Positions 33,721 through 46,705 are shown, counted from the stretch's first letter. The stretch is 64,000 nucleotides of DNA from Gnetum montanum (GCA_015680685.1 MNCI01030039.1:737460-801459), one strand, 5' to 3'. The notes: generated by a model not told the origin, from the sequence alone. Numbers and translations: made by a program.

Positions 33721-35585
33721 TGTTTATGTTTCATGTTTCTTGTTTTAATTTTAATCATGAATATTTTTTATGCAAGTATTTAAACAAATGTTTTATCATA
33801 TATGAAGTCTTTAAAGCCCCTTTAATTCATAAGTTTTATTTATGTTTTTTCCTCCACAAAATAGATATGAATTTATGGAGGTTTTTGAAGCAATTTAAGC
33901 TAATCTATATGTATAAGTTTATGTTGTTTAGTAAAGAAAAATTGTGTTCATATTCAAGCCCTTTATTGTTGATGAATTAATCTTTAATTAGGCCTCCAAG
34001 TACAATAATGTCTGAGCCTATAATGTTTTCAAGTGATATGATGTAGATCTAGGTAATTTGATTAATATTTTAATGTCTTAATAATATGGAATTTAACGTC
34101 ATGTTGCTTGTCCATTCTCATGAAGCCATATTTTCTCAATTTCATTGTAGAAGTCTCTAGATCTACCTTGCATGATTATGAATCCTTGATGTATATCTAA
34201 GTTTCTCTCACCTATTTGGACTTGAGTCAATTCAAGTTTATAAAGGATCATGTTGATTTATAGGTGTTTTCAATCAAAATTTTAGGGTATTGATTGTTAT
34301 AATCCCCTAAAATTTTGGATAATTTAATCCTGTAACTAAAAATTAGAAATCCAAGGCTCATCATTGGATCTATCAATCTAGCAACTTCTAGTGATATATT
34401 TTCATTTTATCAACTTTATTTACCCAAATTGATAGGATGCAATATGTTCTTTTATTTATCAAGGTAGTAGATATTAATCTAGATCAATCTGACAATGACT
34501 AACAAAAAGAAAGAGGTTAATTGCAATCCTCACCAATGATATTTGGCAATATGCTAGAACACAAAAGAATTCACAACATCTCATGGGTTAGAAACTATCG
34601 CAATGTTAATAGATAAAGAAATATTTTCCAATCACTATAAGCCATCACTTTAATAATATGTTTGGACCTAATTTTTTGTTGATTTTTCAAACTAATCTAG
34701 GGTTTCTCACCACTTTCACCAACAACAACACATCTTCTACTACACCTTCTTTGACAAAAACTATGTTGGCCTAGAGTTCAATGTCTTCATTAGTCTCCAA
34801 GGCACATTGTGCATTACATCATCCATAAAGACGTTTGATCATGACATTATAGCTAACTCAAAATGTTATATTATTTGTCATGACTTCTCACTTGGGGCTA
34901 TAATAAATGCTTATAACTCATGAGAAAAGTCATCATGTGCATTGAGAGTAAGCCAAAATATGTAATGAATGAAGAAAACATGGGAAAAATCATTTAGGGT
35001 ACCTAGGTGGAGTCTAGGCAAGGACAAAGTAGGTTTTTAGGATGAAAATAGAAAGGAGAGAAAGAAATCCATGATGTAAAATCTCATTCAACAATATTAA
35101 AATGGACTGAGACCTATAGGTATGAACTTACTAACAACATGAAATTAAAAAACATGATTAGTAAAACCTTCATAGAATTCAAGATATAAGAATTTGTGAT
35201 GCATGCATTCCCCATTGTCATGGGCTTCATTTTCTTAATTCATACTAATATTTTATGTTTACCTAAATCTTATGTAGTTGTTGGTAAGCATGTTTGTATG
35301 AGTTTGAACTAGAACTAAGAGAGATGTCAATTGGTTTTCAAAAAACCTTGGAGCTCATAATCCATTCACTATCTATAGTAGGAAAGACATTTTGTGTGTA
35401 GTCCCTTCTCACACAAAAAGGAGAAGAGATTAAGTGGTGATGCTTCCTAGCAAATTTCAAAAGTTCAAGGAAGAAATTAAGCATTAATACCTATCCTTGA
35501 TGACAAATGTAAAAAATTTTAATAAAGTCCTATAGACATGTTTTAGTTCTAAAGTCTTAATGTGCACATTGAGTACATATGCAAC
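33721..35585. other. AT-rich sequence without recognised gene
   Basis: Probably the remainder of the F LTR and the sequence into which F and K inserted. ORFs here, including 33720-33980, are low-complexity and lack domains. Nothing further can be supported. Confidence 0.4.
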
Positions 35586-36453
35586 TAATGAAGCATGTTT
35601 TTGTATTCTTTGATGTCAAGTACCTAATGTTAGAGCCTTAACATTGGGTATCCAATGTCAAGAGCCTATGACACGATGTTGAATATTTGATATCATGGGG
35701 TATACACCAGCTTATAAATATAGCACTTGTACTCATGATTTGCAGTTAGTTTTTCATAGTTTTTATCATAGTAGCGAAGCTCTTGTAGTTTGTTTTCTCC
35801 AAAGTTAGAATATTTCTAAGTGCCCACAGTAGGAGTCTAAGTGTGTATGGATCTTTGTTCAAACACTGATGTACCTAAACACAACACTGTGATAGGAATA
35901 AAAATGAATCCTTTTGACAATCCTTGCAGCACTGAGAATAGATTAATGTTTTCTTTAATGTACTTTACTTTCATGCACTTTACCTTAATGCATTTAAATT
36001 AAGCAATTAATTTCCAGTTGTTACTAAACACAACCACGACTACTTTGAGCATACATATAGTGCTTAGCAACCCAAAAATGCTTAACATTTGCTAACCCAA
36101 CAATGCTATATGTGTTCATGATGTGTCCAGGAAAGTGGAATGGTTACTTGTGTTAAGCTAGCTAGGTAGTAAATGAATTAGATCTTAAATTACTCTACCT
36201 TTCATTTTTGTTGTGGGTGTTTAAACTTATAAAACATAAAATGATAACAACCATATACCTCAATTACACTTAAACCATACCCTTGAGATTCACAAGTGTG
36301 GTTGGGAAGACAACAAACATTCTCAATGCTCATTTCCCTTCCTAGAAGAGCTAGTGCACTGGAGAACTATAGGTCCATGGAATTCAACTAGATCACATGA
36401 GAATGCCTTAGTGATTTGTATGGTTAGGCGTAGGGGTACCTCACCACTCATCA
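35586..36453 (+). repeat. 5' LTR of element K
   Basis: Starts TAATGAAGCATG (TGATGAAGCATA in the 3' copy) and ends CACCACTCATCA. U3 repeats here have drifted to AATGTTAGAG/GATGTTGAATA forms. The TATA box CTTATAAATATAGC lies near 35712. Confidence 0.9.
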
Positions 36454-36454
36454 T

Positions 36455-36472
36455 TGGCACTGTTGTCAAGGA
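36455..36472 (+). other. Primer-binding site of element K, tRNA-Asp type
   Basis: TGGCACTGTTGTCAAGGA: 13 of 18 matches to the tRNA-Asp complement, and all five differences are G-to-A or C-to-T. Confidence 0.82.
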
Positions 36473-36613
36473 CCTTTTGGTTGTTTTGTGCACTATTTAG
36501 GATTTAGTGGAAATCATTTAAAATCACTGGGATGAACCTTAGAGTCATATCATATTTTATAATTACTACAATAAAATTTAAGAGCACACTGCATTTTTAT
36601 CATCTAATTGAAA

Positions 36614-38460
36614 ATGTCTTCTTCTCATAGAAGTGCTACTCCATCCAAGTCTGATGGAGTTCATCAGCCAGTGCCTTAGCAATATCGAGTAGTATATGCT
36701 CATACTGATGAGTATGTACCCAATTTCACCTTTATCCTACACTCAGATGAACAGATATGATGGTGTGACATGAAGGACAACATTTTGTAGCCGCTCGATT
36801 GATCCATTTCTCCAATGCTTCAACAAATGCTTGTATAATGGGATCTCCATGAACTTCATTCTAAGTATGTTGTGCAAGATACTGATGCCAAGGATTATCA
36901 TCCCACTAAGGTAAAACATTTACAAAATCAAAAACTAGAACAACACTATGAATCTACGAAGGAAAAAAGATTTAATGATTTTCCATTCCTGCTATACCAA
37001 AAAGATGGTGGGGAACCTTTTTCTGAGGGTTTTCCATTTAATGAAATTCCTCTCTTTGACTTCAATGAAGGGTTCAAAACTAGAACTTACAGTCCATGAT
37101 TCACAATCCTAGTTCTAGTAAGAATGGATCCAATGACAAAGAAGGATCCAAAGAGACAAGTCAAGGTAGGGATGCAGACAAGAAACAAGATCGTGATTGT
37201 GGTCACGATTACTAAAGAGATGATAGCAGGCACTGTCATGGTGCTAGTCCTCCCTCCTTTTCACCTTTGTCATCATCTTCTTCTTCTTCTGGCTTTGATT
37301 ACAACCATAGGAGGCAAGACTATGATGGAGTGACTAAAATGATTGATGGAACCGAAATGATCAAAGGGATTGTTGGGCAAGGTAAGATCAAGGGTGTGAA
37401 CATTCAAGAGAGTCACATCACTATGAACAAAGGGATAGTAGAGGGCATTGTAGGCACTATAATCATGGCCTCGATGAGCCTTTTCTTACTACCTAAAGTA
37501 TGCTAAACATTGCAGAGGTAGTACAAATTCCAATAAGGCATGTAAAGGATAGTTAGATCAAAAGGCTAGACATGAAAAATATTCCTCAATTCGAAGGAGA
37601 ATATAACTTAGATCTATAGAACCATCTCCAAGCTTTTCAAGATGCATGTGCCTTGTAGAACATAGAGAATGAGTGGTAAAGACTTAAGTTATTTCCAAGG
37701 ACACTCATCAATGAAGCAAAGAACTGGTACTAGTCGTTAGAGCCAAAATCTATCAAACGGTGGGGTACCATGCTTGCATTTTTCAATGATAAATATCAAA
37801 CGTACTCTAGAGTGTCCAACTTGAGAAGGCAAATCCAAGGATGGAAATAGGGAACACATGAACCCTTGGATGCCACCATCGATTGATACTACTCCTTAAT
37901 GCATAAATGTCCCAGCCATAGCATACTCAGCTAGATAAACTTCACCACATTGTAGATGGGCTTCGATCAAAAATGAGGAGAACCCTTGGTATTTATGCCC
38001 AATGGTGACTATTAGAATTAAGTTCTTGTTAGATCCAAAGACTAATCGAGTAGGTATCTAAAGAGCAAGGTGAATTAAGAAAAAATAAAGTGTAGAAGAG
38101 TACAACCGAGATCCTTCCATTCACAAGAGGGAGGTTCAATTTTATGATAGTGAGGAGGAATCTGCACTTGATGATGTGGTGAATAGGAAAACCTTGCCAC
38201 TCCAAAAAATTCAATCTAAAATTATGGCCAAGGTTGATCAGTTATGGGACTTCATGGATAATAGATTTCAAGACATCCTAAAAATTGCTGAAGAGTCCAA
38301 AACACAAGGTAGTGATCACAAGTGTAGGAGGCGCAAGGAAGTTAAACATGCCTATCAAAGAGGTAAGGGTAAGATTGCTACAATAGAAGAAGTTGCAAGA
38401 AGTAAATCAGATGATGATGGTGGATGTGAAATCTACTAGTATGAACATCCTAAGGGATGT
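36614..38460 (+). pseudogene. Element K gag
   Basis: ATG at 36614 (MSSSHRSATPSKSDG). The N-terminal family phrase RVVYAHTDEYVPNFTFILHS follows, then charged and low-complexity linkers. The capsid core lies at about 37540-38010 (IPIRHVKDS, HLQAFQDACAL, SLEPKSIKRWGTMLAFFNDK, YSRVSNLRRQIQGWK). A helical segment LPLQKIQSKIMAKVDQLWDF follows at 38188-38250. The knuckle remnant near 38420-38460 reads C-E-I-Y-x-Y-E-H-P-K-G-C. Stops mostly sit at former Gln or Trp codons. Confidence 0.85.
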
Positions 38461-39149
38461 TGACCCCATAGTGTCATACTTATAGGAGTCTTGGGTGTAT
38501 GCTTTAAATCTACAACTTACACAAAGGCAAACATCTAGGTGATTACCTTATCTTCAACGTAATTTTAAGCAGTTCCACCAACAACAGTAGTATTATCCAA
38601 GTGAAACTCCACCACAACCATATGAGTAGTAGCAATGGTGGCAATAACCATAATCATGGATGCTAGCACTACCAAGGCAATGATACCCTTACAGACAACC
38701 TGATCCATGTGGGTATTATGTTTAGTAATCCCTATCTCCACATGACTCCTCCAGTCATGTTTATACTTTTCAACCTCACTACTACCCTCCTAATAATTAC
38801 CGAACACATTCTCTACATGCAAGGAGGGATACCACCTCTTACCCTTATCCTCCTCTTGTCCATGCACATCTTCCTCTTCCATCCACATAGCTACCACCTA
38901 TTCAGGGTGAACTACCAGCTCAACCACAACAATACAATGCTACTAGGATCGTTAATCTACAACTAGTTCATGAATTGGATGGTTTGGATACTTGATCAAA
39001 GAAAAAATATTTCTTCCAACCATGCAGTCCACCTAAGCCCTCAAATACACCTACGGTTGACAACCCTATTCCTCCATCTTTCTTTGTATTAAATCGCTTT
39101 GAGTCCCCTTCAAATCAAACATCGTACAAGATCCATACTATGATGCTTA

Positions 39150-39640
39150 CTCACACTATATTTGATTGGATTCATGCTAGAAACCTTCCCAAGAAGTTAA
39201 CTAATCCTGTAAGTCCTATAACTTATTTGTAGATTGTTGGGAATGAACCATGCAAAGCTCTTCTTAACTCAGGTTCTAATGTCAATTTAATTTCTCATGA
39301 GATGTACACTACATGGAACCTAACTCATTTAAAGAAGAGCAATATCAAATTAGAATTGGCAAACCAGTCCATCACTATTCCATTAGGACTAGTAGAAGAC
39401 ATTGTGACCACTATCTTTGGATGGTCTTATCCTATTGATTTCCTAGTAATCAAAGTGAAGAACTACAAAGAGGACTTCACAATCATCATGGGAAGGGCAT
39501 GGCTTAGCACTATTAATGCAAGAATGGGCATCAGAGATCTTTTCTTAGAAATATCCAAAGAAAATGCATTTGGAAATGTCAAGAAGAAGTGAGTTCCATG
39601 CATCGCGGATAGCAATATAGGGTGCAATTATGTGTAGAAA
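39150..39640 (+). pseudogene. Element K aspartic protease region
   Basis: Open frame 39302-39592 continues from ALLNSGSNVNLISHEM at about 39256. The motif is L-L-N-S-G-S: the catalytic Asp is Asn, so no protease activity is possible. Downstream LELANQSITIPLGLVEDIV and FTIIMGRAWLSTINARMGI match element A. Confidence 0.87.
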
Positions 39641-40149
39641 CTTCATGAAACAAGCATCTATCTTTGCATGCAAGCAATGTGCACCAAATGCAGAAATTCA
39701 AAGGTGTCTGTATGTAGCAACCACAAAACAAGAGGGCACCTAGTGGCTGACCGTTGATTCTAAGAGTAGCACACTTTGCATGGAACCAACTAAGAGCCTA
39801 ATGTGTGTGTATGTCGTAGGTATGAATGAACTATAGAGTGTTCATCACCAATTCTCTGATGATGCAAACAATGATACCTATTGGGGAGAGCTAGAAATTC
39901 CTAAAAATGTCAAGTAAGAGCCCCTTAAACTAAAAATGCTACTAGCCAAAATGGAATACGTGTTCTTAAAAAATGAGAAACTAGTCATAATCAATACAAA
40001 GCTTGCTCCAAAGTAGAAAGGGATGCTATTGAATGTGGTTGAAAATTGGTCAGCATCTTTTGCTTGGTCATATCTTAAACTCATAAGAATTGATCCTAGG
40101 ATATGCCAGCATCGCATCTACACCAATCTAGCCATGAAGTCAAAGAGAT

Positions 40150-41400
40150 AGCCATAGAGGCAATTGAATCCCAAACTAAAGCAAATCATCAAAGAGGAAA
40201 TCAAAAAACTCCTCAAGGTAGGATTCATTTATCCCATTGTAAATAGTGAGTGGGTTAGGCCACTCATGATTATGTCAAAGAAAGATGGTAAGTGATGGGT
40301 CTACATTGATTTTTGGCTATTGAATATGGCAACATTTAAGGACCATTTTTTGTTTCCATTTGTTGATCAAGTGTTAAACATAATATCTAGGCATTGCTAC
40401 TACAATTTTCTAAATAGTTATAGTGGTTATAACCAACTCCAAGTTGCAACAAAGGACCAAGCCAAAACAACATTCACAAGTCCCTAGGGAACTTTTGCAT
40501 ATCACAAGATGCCTTTTGGTCTATGCAATGCTCCTACTATAGACCAATGCCTAGTTCTAATAATTTTTCAATAACAAATAGGTGGTGGTGTGGAAGTCTT
40601 CATGGATGAATTCTCCACTTATGGAGCTACATCTGAGCAAGCTCTGGACTACCTTGAGCAAGTACTAAAATGATGTGTTGAGACAAACCTTAGGCTCAAC
40701 TAGTAAAAAAGTCATCTAATTATCCAAGAAGGCATTGTATTGGGGCATAGAATATCACAAGTAGGAATTGAGGTTGATCCCAAAAAAATAAGGGTCATCC
40801 AAAAAATAACCTACCAACTAGAAACTATCAAAGAATGTTCGGTCATTCCTTGGACATACTAGCTACTACTGACAATTCATAGAGAAATTCTCTAAGATCG
40901 CAAAACTATTGGTGGAGCTAACAAACAAAGATGCTCCATTTGTCTAGATCATGAAATGTGAAAGTGCGTTCCAATAGTTGAAAGAGAAACTTGTGGAAAC
41001 ACCAATTCTACAAGCACATGACTGGTCCATTTCATGTCATGATGGATGCATCAAATTATTCCTTGGGAGTCGTGCTTATATAGATATATGATAAGAAATG
41101 TCTATATTACATTCACTATGCTAGCGGAAGCATTGTGTGTGCACAACCGAACTACACCACTACAGAAAAAGAACTAATGGAAGTACTATTTGCTCTAGAA
41201 AAATTTAGGCATTATGTGCTTGGATACAAAGTGTTTGTGCACGCTAACCACAATTGCATCCACTTCTTGATGAATAAGCCAACGGTGAGCCCCCATGTCA
41301 TATGGTGGCTAGTGATCTTGTAGGAATTTAATCTTACAATGGTAGATCAAAAGGGCACTAAGAATGTGGTCGCTAATCACTTATCTTGGTTACGATGGAA
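40150..41400 (+). pseudogene. Element K reverse transcriptase and RNase H
   Basis: RT pieces include FIYPIVNSEWVRPLMIMSKKDGK near 40228, then VDQVLNIISRH, YSGYNQLQVATKDQAKTTF and HKMPFGLCNAPT. The active site V-F-M-D-E-F lies at 40596-40613, with Glu in place of the second catalytic Asp. A connection segment FLGHTSYY-QFIEKFSKIAKLL lies near 40847. RNase H is at 41035-41395 (MMDASNYSLGVVL, NYTTTEKELMEVLFALEKFRHYV, NHNCIHFLMNK, VVANHLSWLRW). Confidence 0.9.
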
Positions 41401-41499
41401 TAACAAAGAGGAAGAAAGCCCACTATATGATATGTTTCCTGACAAACTTCTCTTTGTTGGGGCATAACTAAACAATTTCCTAATAATCCTAATTGGTAT

Positions 41500-42710
41500 G
41501 ATGGCATTCTCACCTATCTTCTCACTTACGTTATGCCACAAGGGTTGGACCATCGACAATTTCTTCACTAGGTAAAATGCTTCATGAAGATCAATGGACA
41601 CTTTTACAAGGTGTGTGCTGATGGCCTGATTCGATGGTGTATCCATGATGCTAATCAACTACACATTCTCCAAGATGCTCATAAAGGTCCTTGTGGAGAA
41701 CATTGTGCTTGGAGATGCATGGTCATTAAAATCCTTATGGCAAGGTACTATTGGCCAACAATCTTTAGGGATGCTTTCCACTATGTCTACTTTTGTGAAC
41801 AATGCTAACAAGATGGTGGAATAACCACTTAAATGGAGGAACCTCAACAATGGATTCAACCACTAGAACCCTTCAACATATGGGGCATTGACTTCATAGG
41901 TCCCATCACACCCATGTCAAATGGAAAGGCATGCATCATAGTCATTATTGACTATTGTACAAATGGGCAAAAGTAGTAGTCATCATCGACTATACATCTT
42001 CTACTATTACTTAGTTTACACAAAAAAATGTTGTGAATAGGTTTGGTGTGCCACATGCATTAATTTTTGATAATGGAACTCACTTTATAGGCACTACTTT
42101 TCAAAAGCTCATGCAATGCTTGGGGGTTAAACATAAACTCACAACACCCTACCACCCCTAAGCTAATGGTCAAGGTGAGGTTACCAATAGGAAATTCACA
42201 AGGATTCTAATAAAAACTATTAGTGAATATAGGAAAGACTAGAGCACAAAACTTAATGATGCCCTTTGGGCCTACTGCTCAACATGAAAACTTCCTATAA
42301 GCTACTCTCTTTATGAGCTTGTGTACAAGAAATTACCAATGCTTCCTATCCAATCTTAGCTCTGTACACTTTCAATAGCCTGTGACCTCAATCTCAACTT
42401 GATTCTAGCATAAAAAGAAAGACTAATGAATCTCAACTTGCTAGACAAGAACCAATTGGTGGCCTTATCATCTAACAAGTTGCACAAGGCCTACAACAAA
42501 AAGCATCATAACCTTAGAATCAGAAAAGTCAAACTTCAACCAGGAGATAAGGTTCTCTATTGGAATCCCACACATGTACCTCAACCAACTAAGTTCCAAA
42601 CATTGTGGGAAGGACCTTACATTATTTACAAAACTTTTCCTTCTAGGGTCATGATGATCTACAAACCTGAGAGCCTAAACAAGAAATAGTTGATCAACAT
42701 ACAACAAGTT
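41500..42710 (+). pseudogene. Element K integrase
   Basis: Zinc-binding region 41584-41808 (FYKVCADGLIRWCIHDANQ, AHKGPCGEHCAW, ARYYWPTIFRDA, CEQC). In the catalytic core, the first Asp is in W-G-I-D-F-I-G near 41881, the second in F-D-N-G-T-H-F near 42067, and the Glu in G-Q-G-E-V near 42172. The D,D-35,E residues are therefore all present, although stops interrupt the frame. The C-terminal open frame 42426-42689 has LHKAYNKKHHNLRIRKVKL and GDKVLYWNP, then GPYIIYKTFPS. It is the best-preserved integrase in the window. Confidence 0.9.
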
Positions 42711-44814
42711 AAACCTTTCCACAAGCATAATCCAGCTAATACAACAAACATCTCATCGGATGGATAACCACACTCAATATTTTGGACCTTCTCCTTTCAA
42801 CTCAGTCATGGGGGAGATGGCTATCTATGTTAACCATATAAGCAACTCCTTAGTTTTTCATCTTTTTGTTTTACACATTTTTGTTTTACAACTTTTTTAT
42901 TTCCCATCTTATTGTTTTCATGTTATTAATATTTTCTAATTTTTTTTACACCATCATTAGTACATTTGCTATTTTTTGGATATTTTACACTTCCTTTTAT
43001 ATTTTCTTTTATTTTGATGAGATTTTCTAACTTTTGTCAATAAATGCCAAGCACAATGGTAATGTGTTGCTTGACGTTGGTATTTACTATTCAATTATTT
43101 GATTGTTGGTGTCTAGATTCTAGCTTTGAATTTCATTATGAATTATTAGGACATGGTTTCTTTTTCATGCAACAAGTAGTGAGTCCAAAATATCCACCCA
43201 TCTACAAACTCTATGGTTTTTCTTGTTCTAAAAATATGCAGTTCCTTTTTCATTGATAAAACTTTAACAAATTTGTGACTTTGGTAGTTTTTGGAATTGG
43301 AAAGGATTCAAAGGTTTGATCAGGGTGTGACTTCAAGGGGATTTAGTATTCATTGTGCCTTTCTACTTGCTTGGGTGCATGTGTATTTTCATGGATTTCT
43401 TATCGTTCCATGTCGACGACTAAAGGAAGTTGAATAAGTCTTTACATGGTGTGGTTCTGATGACACAAAAAAGATGATGGGAATTCAAAGCACATCCCTT
43501 AAACAAAATAAACACATAAATCTTTGCATGGTGTGGTTATCATTTCAAAAAAATGATGGGAATTCAAAGCACATTCCTTAGACCTAATAAACAAGCTACA
43601 AGCACTAATTATGAGACTAGAAAGACATGTTACCCATGCCTAAAGATCCCCTCTAACTAAGGCCCTTCATCACTTCCTACTTCTCTTTTCTTCTCTAATA
43701 AGGAATTATGGTTATTTTGTGAAAGCACTTTTGTGTCTCAATGGGGTGGATTGGTCTTAGAATGTCGATGTGAAGTCATTGAACGTGGTTGGTTTTGGTC
43801 TAGACTAATGATGAATCCTATCAAGTCATTTAACCATAAAATCCACAAGAAACTTCATGTGACCTTAATCAAGAAATCGATTCCACTCTTTCTCTTATCC
43901 ATCTATGCTTTGCATGTCTCACCTCACTGCTGATTTCATGTTCTTGTTTGATGTCCTAGTTTGATGTGTTGAAATTTTTAGGTAGTTTCTTCTAGGTTTT
44001 TGTACTTAACCTTCCATAACCATTAATCATCCATGGGACCCATAGACTTCTTGATTTGAAGTTATGTAATTGCAATAAAAGGCCTGCACCTACTTTGGAA
44101 AGGACCCACTTGCATATCTTTTGGTTGGGTTAGTTAAGTTCTTTACCCTTAGACACTCTTACAATCAAATTCTTTTTTTTACCTCATCAATGGCATCTAG
44201 TTATGCACATCTTCACAATAGTTTTCAGTGAACTTTCCTTTTTATTATTGTGAATTCTTACAACCTCTTTAAATATTTCCTTATGTTGAACTATTTCAAA
44301 TTTAATGGACCACTTATCTATTTTATACTATTTGTCAGCCTTCTCTCTAACACTACTAAAGGCATCAATCTACCACAATAACAACCTAGCCAAGTATAAG
44401 CACCGACAAGACAAGGTATTCAATAGCTATGTGTTACACATTGCATACTAATTCATGATTCTGTTGTGATTGCAATGGGAAGCATGGATTGGAAGTGGGA
44501 CTATCTTCACCAAGGATGATGCAGCAACACCTTATGACGAGGATCGTTCATGATCATTGGATCTTCTCCCTTACTTTTCAATTGCTAAGAGGTGTTGGAT
44601 GCTAGTTTTATCCAAGTTGTTCACTTCTCTTATCATGAACACCCAATTTTATAAAAGATTATAACTCCATATACTTGGGCACTCAAAGTCTATTTGTTCC
44701 ATCTAATTCAGTTTGTATGTCAATTAATAATCCCATACCTTCCTAATATTTTGTGAAGAACTTGTTTCTCTACTTCTGCACTCGAGGATGAGTTTTCATT
44801 TAGTCATGGATGTA
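42711..44814 (+). other. Element K 3' non-coding region
   Basis: Contains GGGGGAGATGG (42803-42820), a U-rich tract with TTTTACA repeats to about 43020, and the conserved block (about 43315-44300). A roughly 80-base local duplication lies at 43440-43585 (CATGGTGTGGTT and GGGAATTCAAAGCACAT each twice). The tail CTCGAGGATGAGTTTTCATT ends in the polypurine-like TCATGGATGTA at 44804-44814. Like A, it lacks ORF3. Confidence 0.7.
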
Positions 44815-45665
44815 TGATGAAGCATATTTTTGTATGTTCCGATGTTGGGTACCCGATGTTGGAGCCTCAACATCAAGTATCTGATGTTAGAGCCCAAGAC
44901 AAGATGTCAAATATCCAATATCCCAAGGTTTACATCAGCCTATTAATATAGCACTTGGGCTCACAATTTCTAGTTATTTTTTCATAGTTTTTGTCATAGT
45001 AGCAAAGCTCTTACAATTTTTTTTCTCCAAATTTAGAATATTTCTGAGTGCCTGCAGCAAGAGTTTGTGTGTACAAATCTTTGTTCAAACACTGATGTAC
45101 CTGAGCACAACAGTGTGATGGGAATAAAAATGAACCCTTTTGACAATCCATGCAACACTGAAAATAGATTGATGTTTTCTTTAATGCACTTTACCTTAAT
45201 GCATTTAAATTAAGCAATTAATTTCTAGTTGTTACTGAACACAAGAATGACTACTTCAAGCATACATATAGTGCTTGGCAACCTAGAAACACTTAATGTT
45301 TGGTAACCTAGCAACACTATATGTGTTCAAGATGTGTTCAAGAAAGTGGAACAGTTACTTGTGTTAGGATAGCTAGGTAGTAAATGAATTAGATCTTAAA
45401 TTACTCTACCTTTTACTCTTGTTGTAGGCAATTAAACTTATAAAACATAAAATGATAAAAAATCATGTATGTCAATTATACTTAAACCATATCCTTGAGC
45501 TTCACAAGTGTAGTTGGAAAGACAACAAATGTTCTTAATGCCCATTTCCCTTTCTAGAAGAGCTAGTGCACTAGAGAACTATAGGTCCATGAAATTCAAT
45601 TGGATCACCCATGAATGACTTAGTGATTCGTATGGTTGGGCGTAGGGGTATCTCGCATCTCATCA
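44815..45665 (+). repeat. 3' LTR of element K
   Basis: Pair of 35586-36453, with CTATTAATATAGCAC at the TATA position. It ends GCATCTCATCA followed by CCAAC. Confidence 0.9.
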
Positions 45666-45670
45666 CCAAC

Positions 45671-46063
45671 TAATCATATATGAAAACCAAGAGTGACTAC
45701 TAACCTTCAAATAACATTTTAATTAAGTGGTAATGGAATCTCATTTTGGATTAATGGTGTAAATTTGTAACAATCATCAATTCCAATTCTTTTTAATGTT
45801 AATTTGTTGCATGGTGTTATGATTTTGATGCTAACATTTAGTGAGATGTACTTTAATGCATGATTGCCTAGCTTCCTAATATCTGTTTGAAAATCCCTTA
45901 AAGAGTAATTAGATTTTATTTTACCTGCTTAGTCATAGTGACTAACTTTCCTTTTACTTTTACCTTTTAGATGATGTAGGATTTAGTTGAGATGAAAATT
46001 CTTGTCCTCCAAATGCTTAGATTAGAATTGAATAGATTTTAGCATTTTGGATTTCTATGAAAA
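45671..46063. other. AT-rich sequence without recognised feature
   Basis: Sequence on the right of the K insertion site. No coding or repeat similarity is recognised within the window. Confidence 0.4.
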
Positions 46064-46705
46064 TGATGTATTATTCAAGCTTGTATTATTTTTGTATTTT
46101 TAGTTTTATGGGATGCAGCCATCGCAATATCGCATATGCGATATCGTGTCTTCCCCTACAATATCGTGTACGCAATATCATGGTGTGTCGTCATATCTAT
46201 AAATAAGAGGCAGCTCTCCCTTGTTTCCTCATCCTAGGCTAGACAGTAGGGAAACTCTGGTAGATTGATCACTCTAGAGATAGAATATTTTCCATGTGCC
46301 CATAGTAAGAGTCCCAAGGTGAATAGATCTTTATTCGAGCAAACATTGTACCTAAACACAAGTTTGTGTATAGTAATAAAGATGAGCTTTCCGGATAAAC
46401 CTTGCAGTGTATAGAATAGGATTTTATTATTGTTATTTATTACCTATTATTTATTACTTGTTATTTACTATTTTACTTCTCAACCCTTTCCTCCTAGTTA
46501 GGTGCCTCAGTACGACCACTTTGAGCACGTGCGTTACACATGGTGATCCTAGCAACGATTAGCGTTTGGTAGCCACAGTTGCATCGGTTTAGGGTGTGTA
46601 TGGTAAGTGGGAACGGATGCTGACACTAGGTAATTTAGACTTAGTTCATTAGTTAGAATTAGTAATTAGTTTCTCAACCCTTCACCTTGTTAGCATAAAC
46701 AACGC
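46064..46705 (+). repeat. Truncated LTR of the GATATCG-rich family
   Basis: Starts TGATGTATTATTCAAGC. A strong palindromic array follows at 46118-46190 (CGCATATGCGATATCG, CAATATCGTG), then the TATA box CTATAAATAAGAGG at 46198 and AATAAAGATGAGCTTTCC near 46375. The last some 230 bases of a normal LTR are missing; ORF3-containing sequence of element N begins near 46706. It is close to 1-465 on the opposite strand. Confidence 0.75.

Larger units (their letters stand above)
35586..45665 (+). mobile_element. Element K: complete Athila-like Ty3/gypsy retrotransposon
   Basis: 10080 bases with LTRs of 868 and 851 bases, flanked by GCAAC (35581-35585) and CCAAC (45666-45670), a one-mismatch target duplication. 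It has the same organisation as A, with gag, protease, RT, RNase H, integrase and a 2 kb non-coding region. Coding is better preserved than in A, especially integrase, but still interrupted throughout. Confidence 0.92.

Noticed and set aside
33720-33980. Possible small membrane protein
   Set aside because: Low-complexity Phe/Tyr/Lys content in AT-rich DNA, no homologue in the window, and likely within or next to the F LTR.
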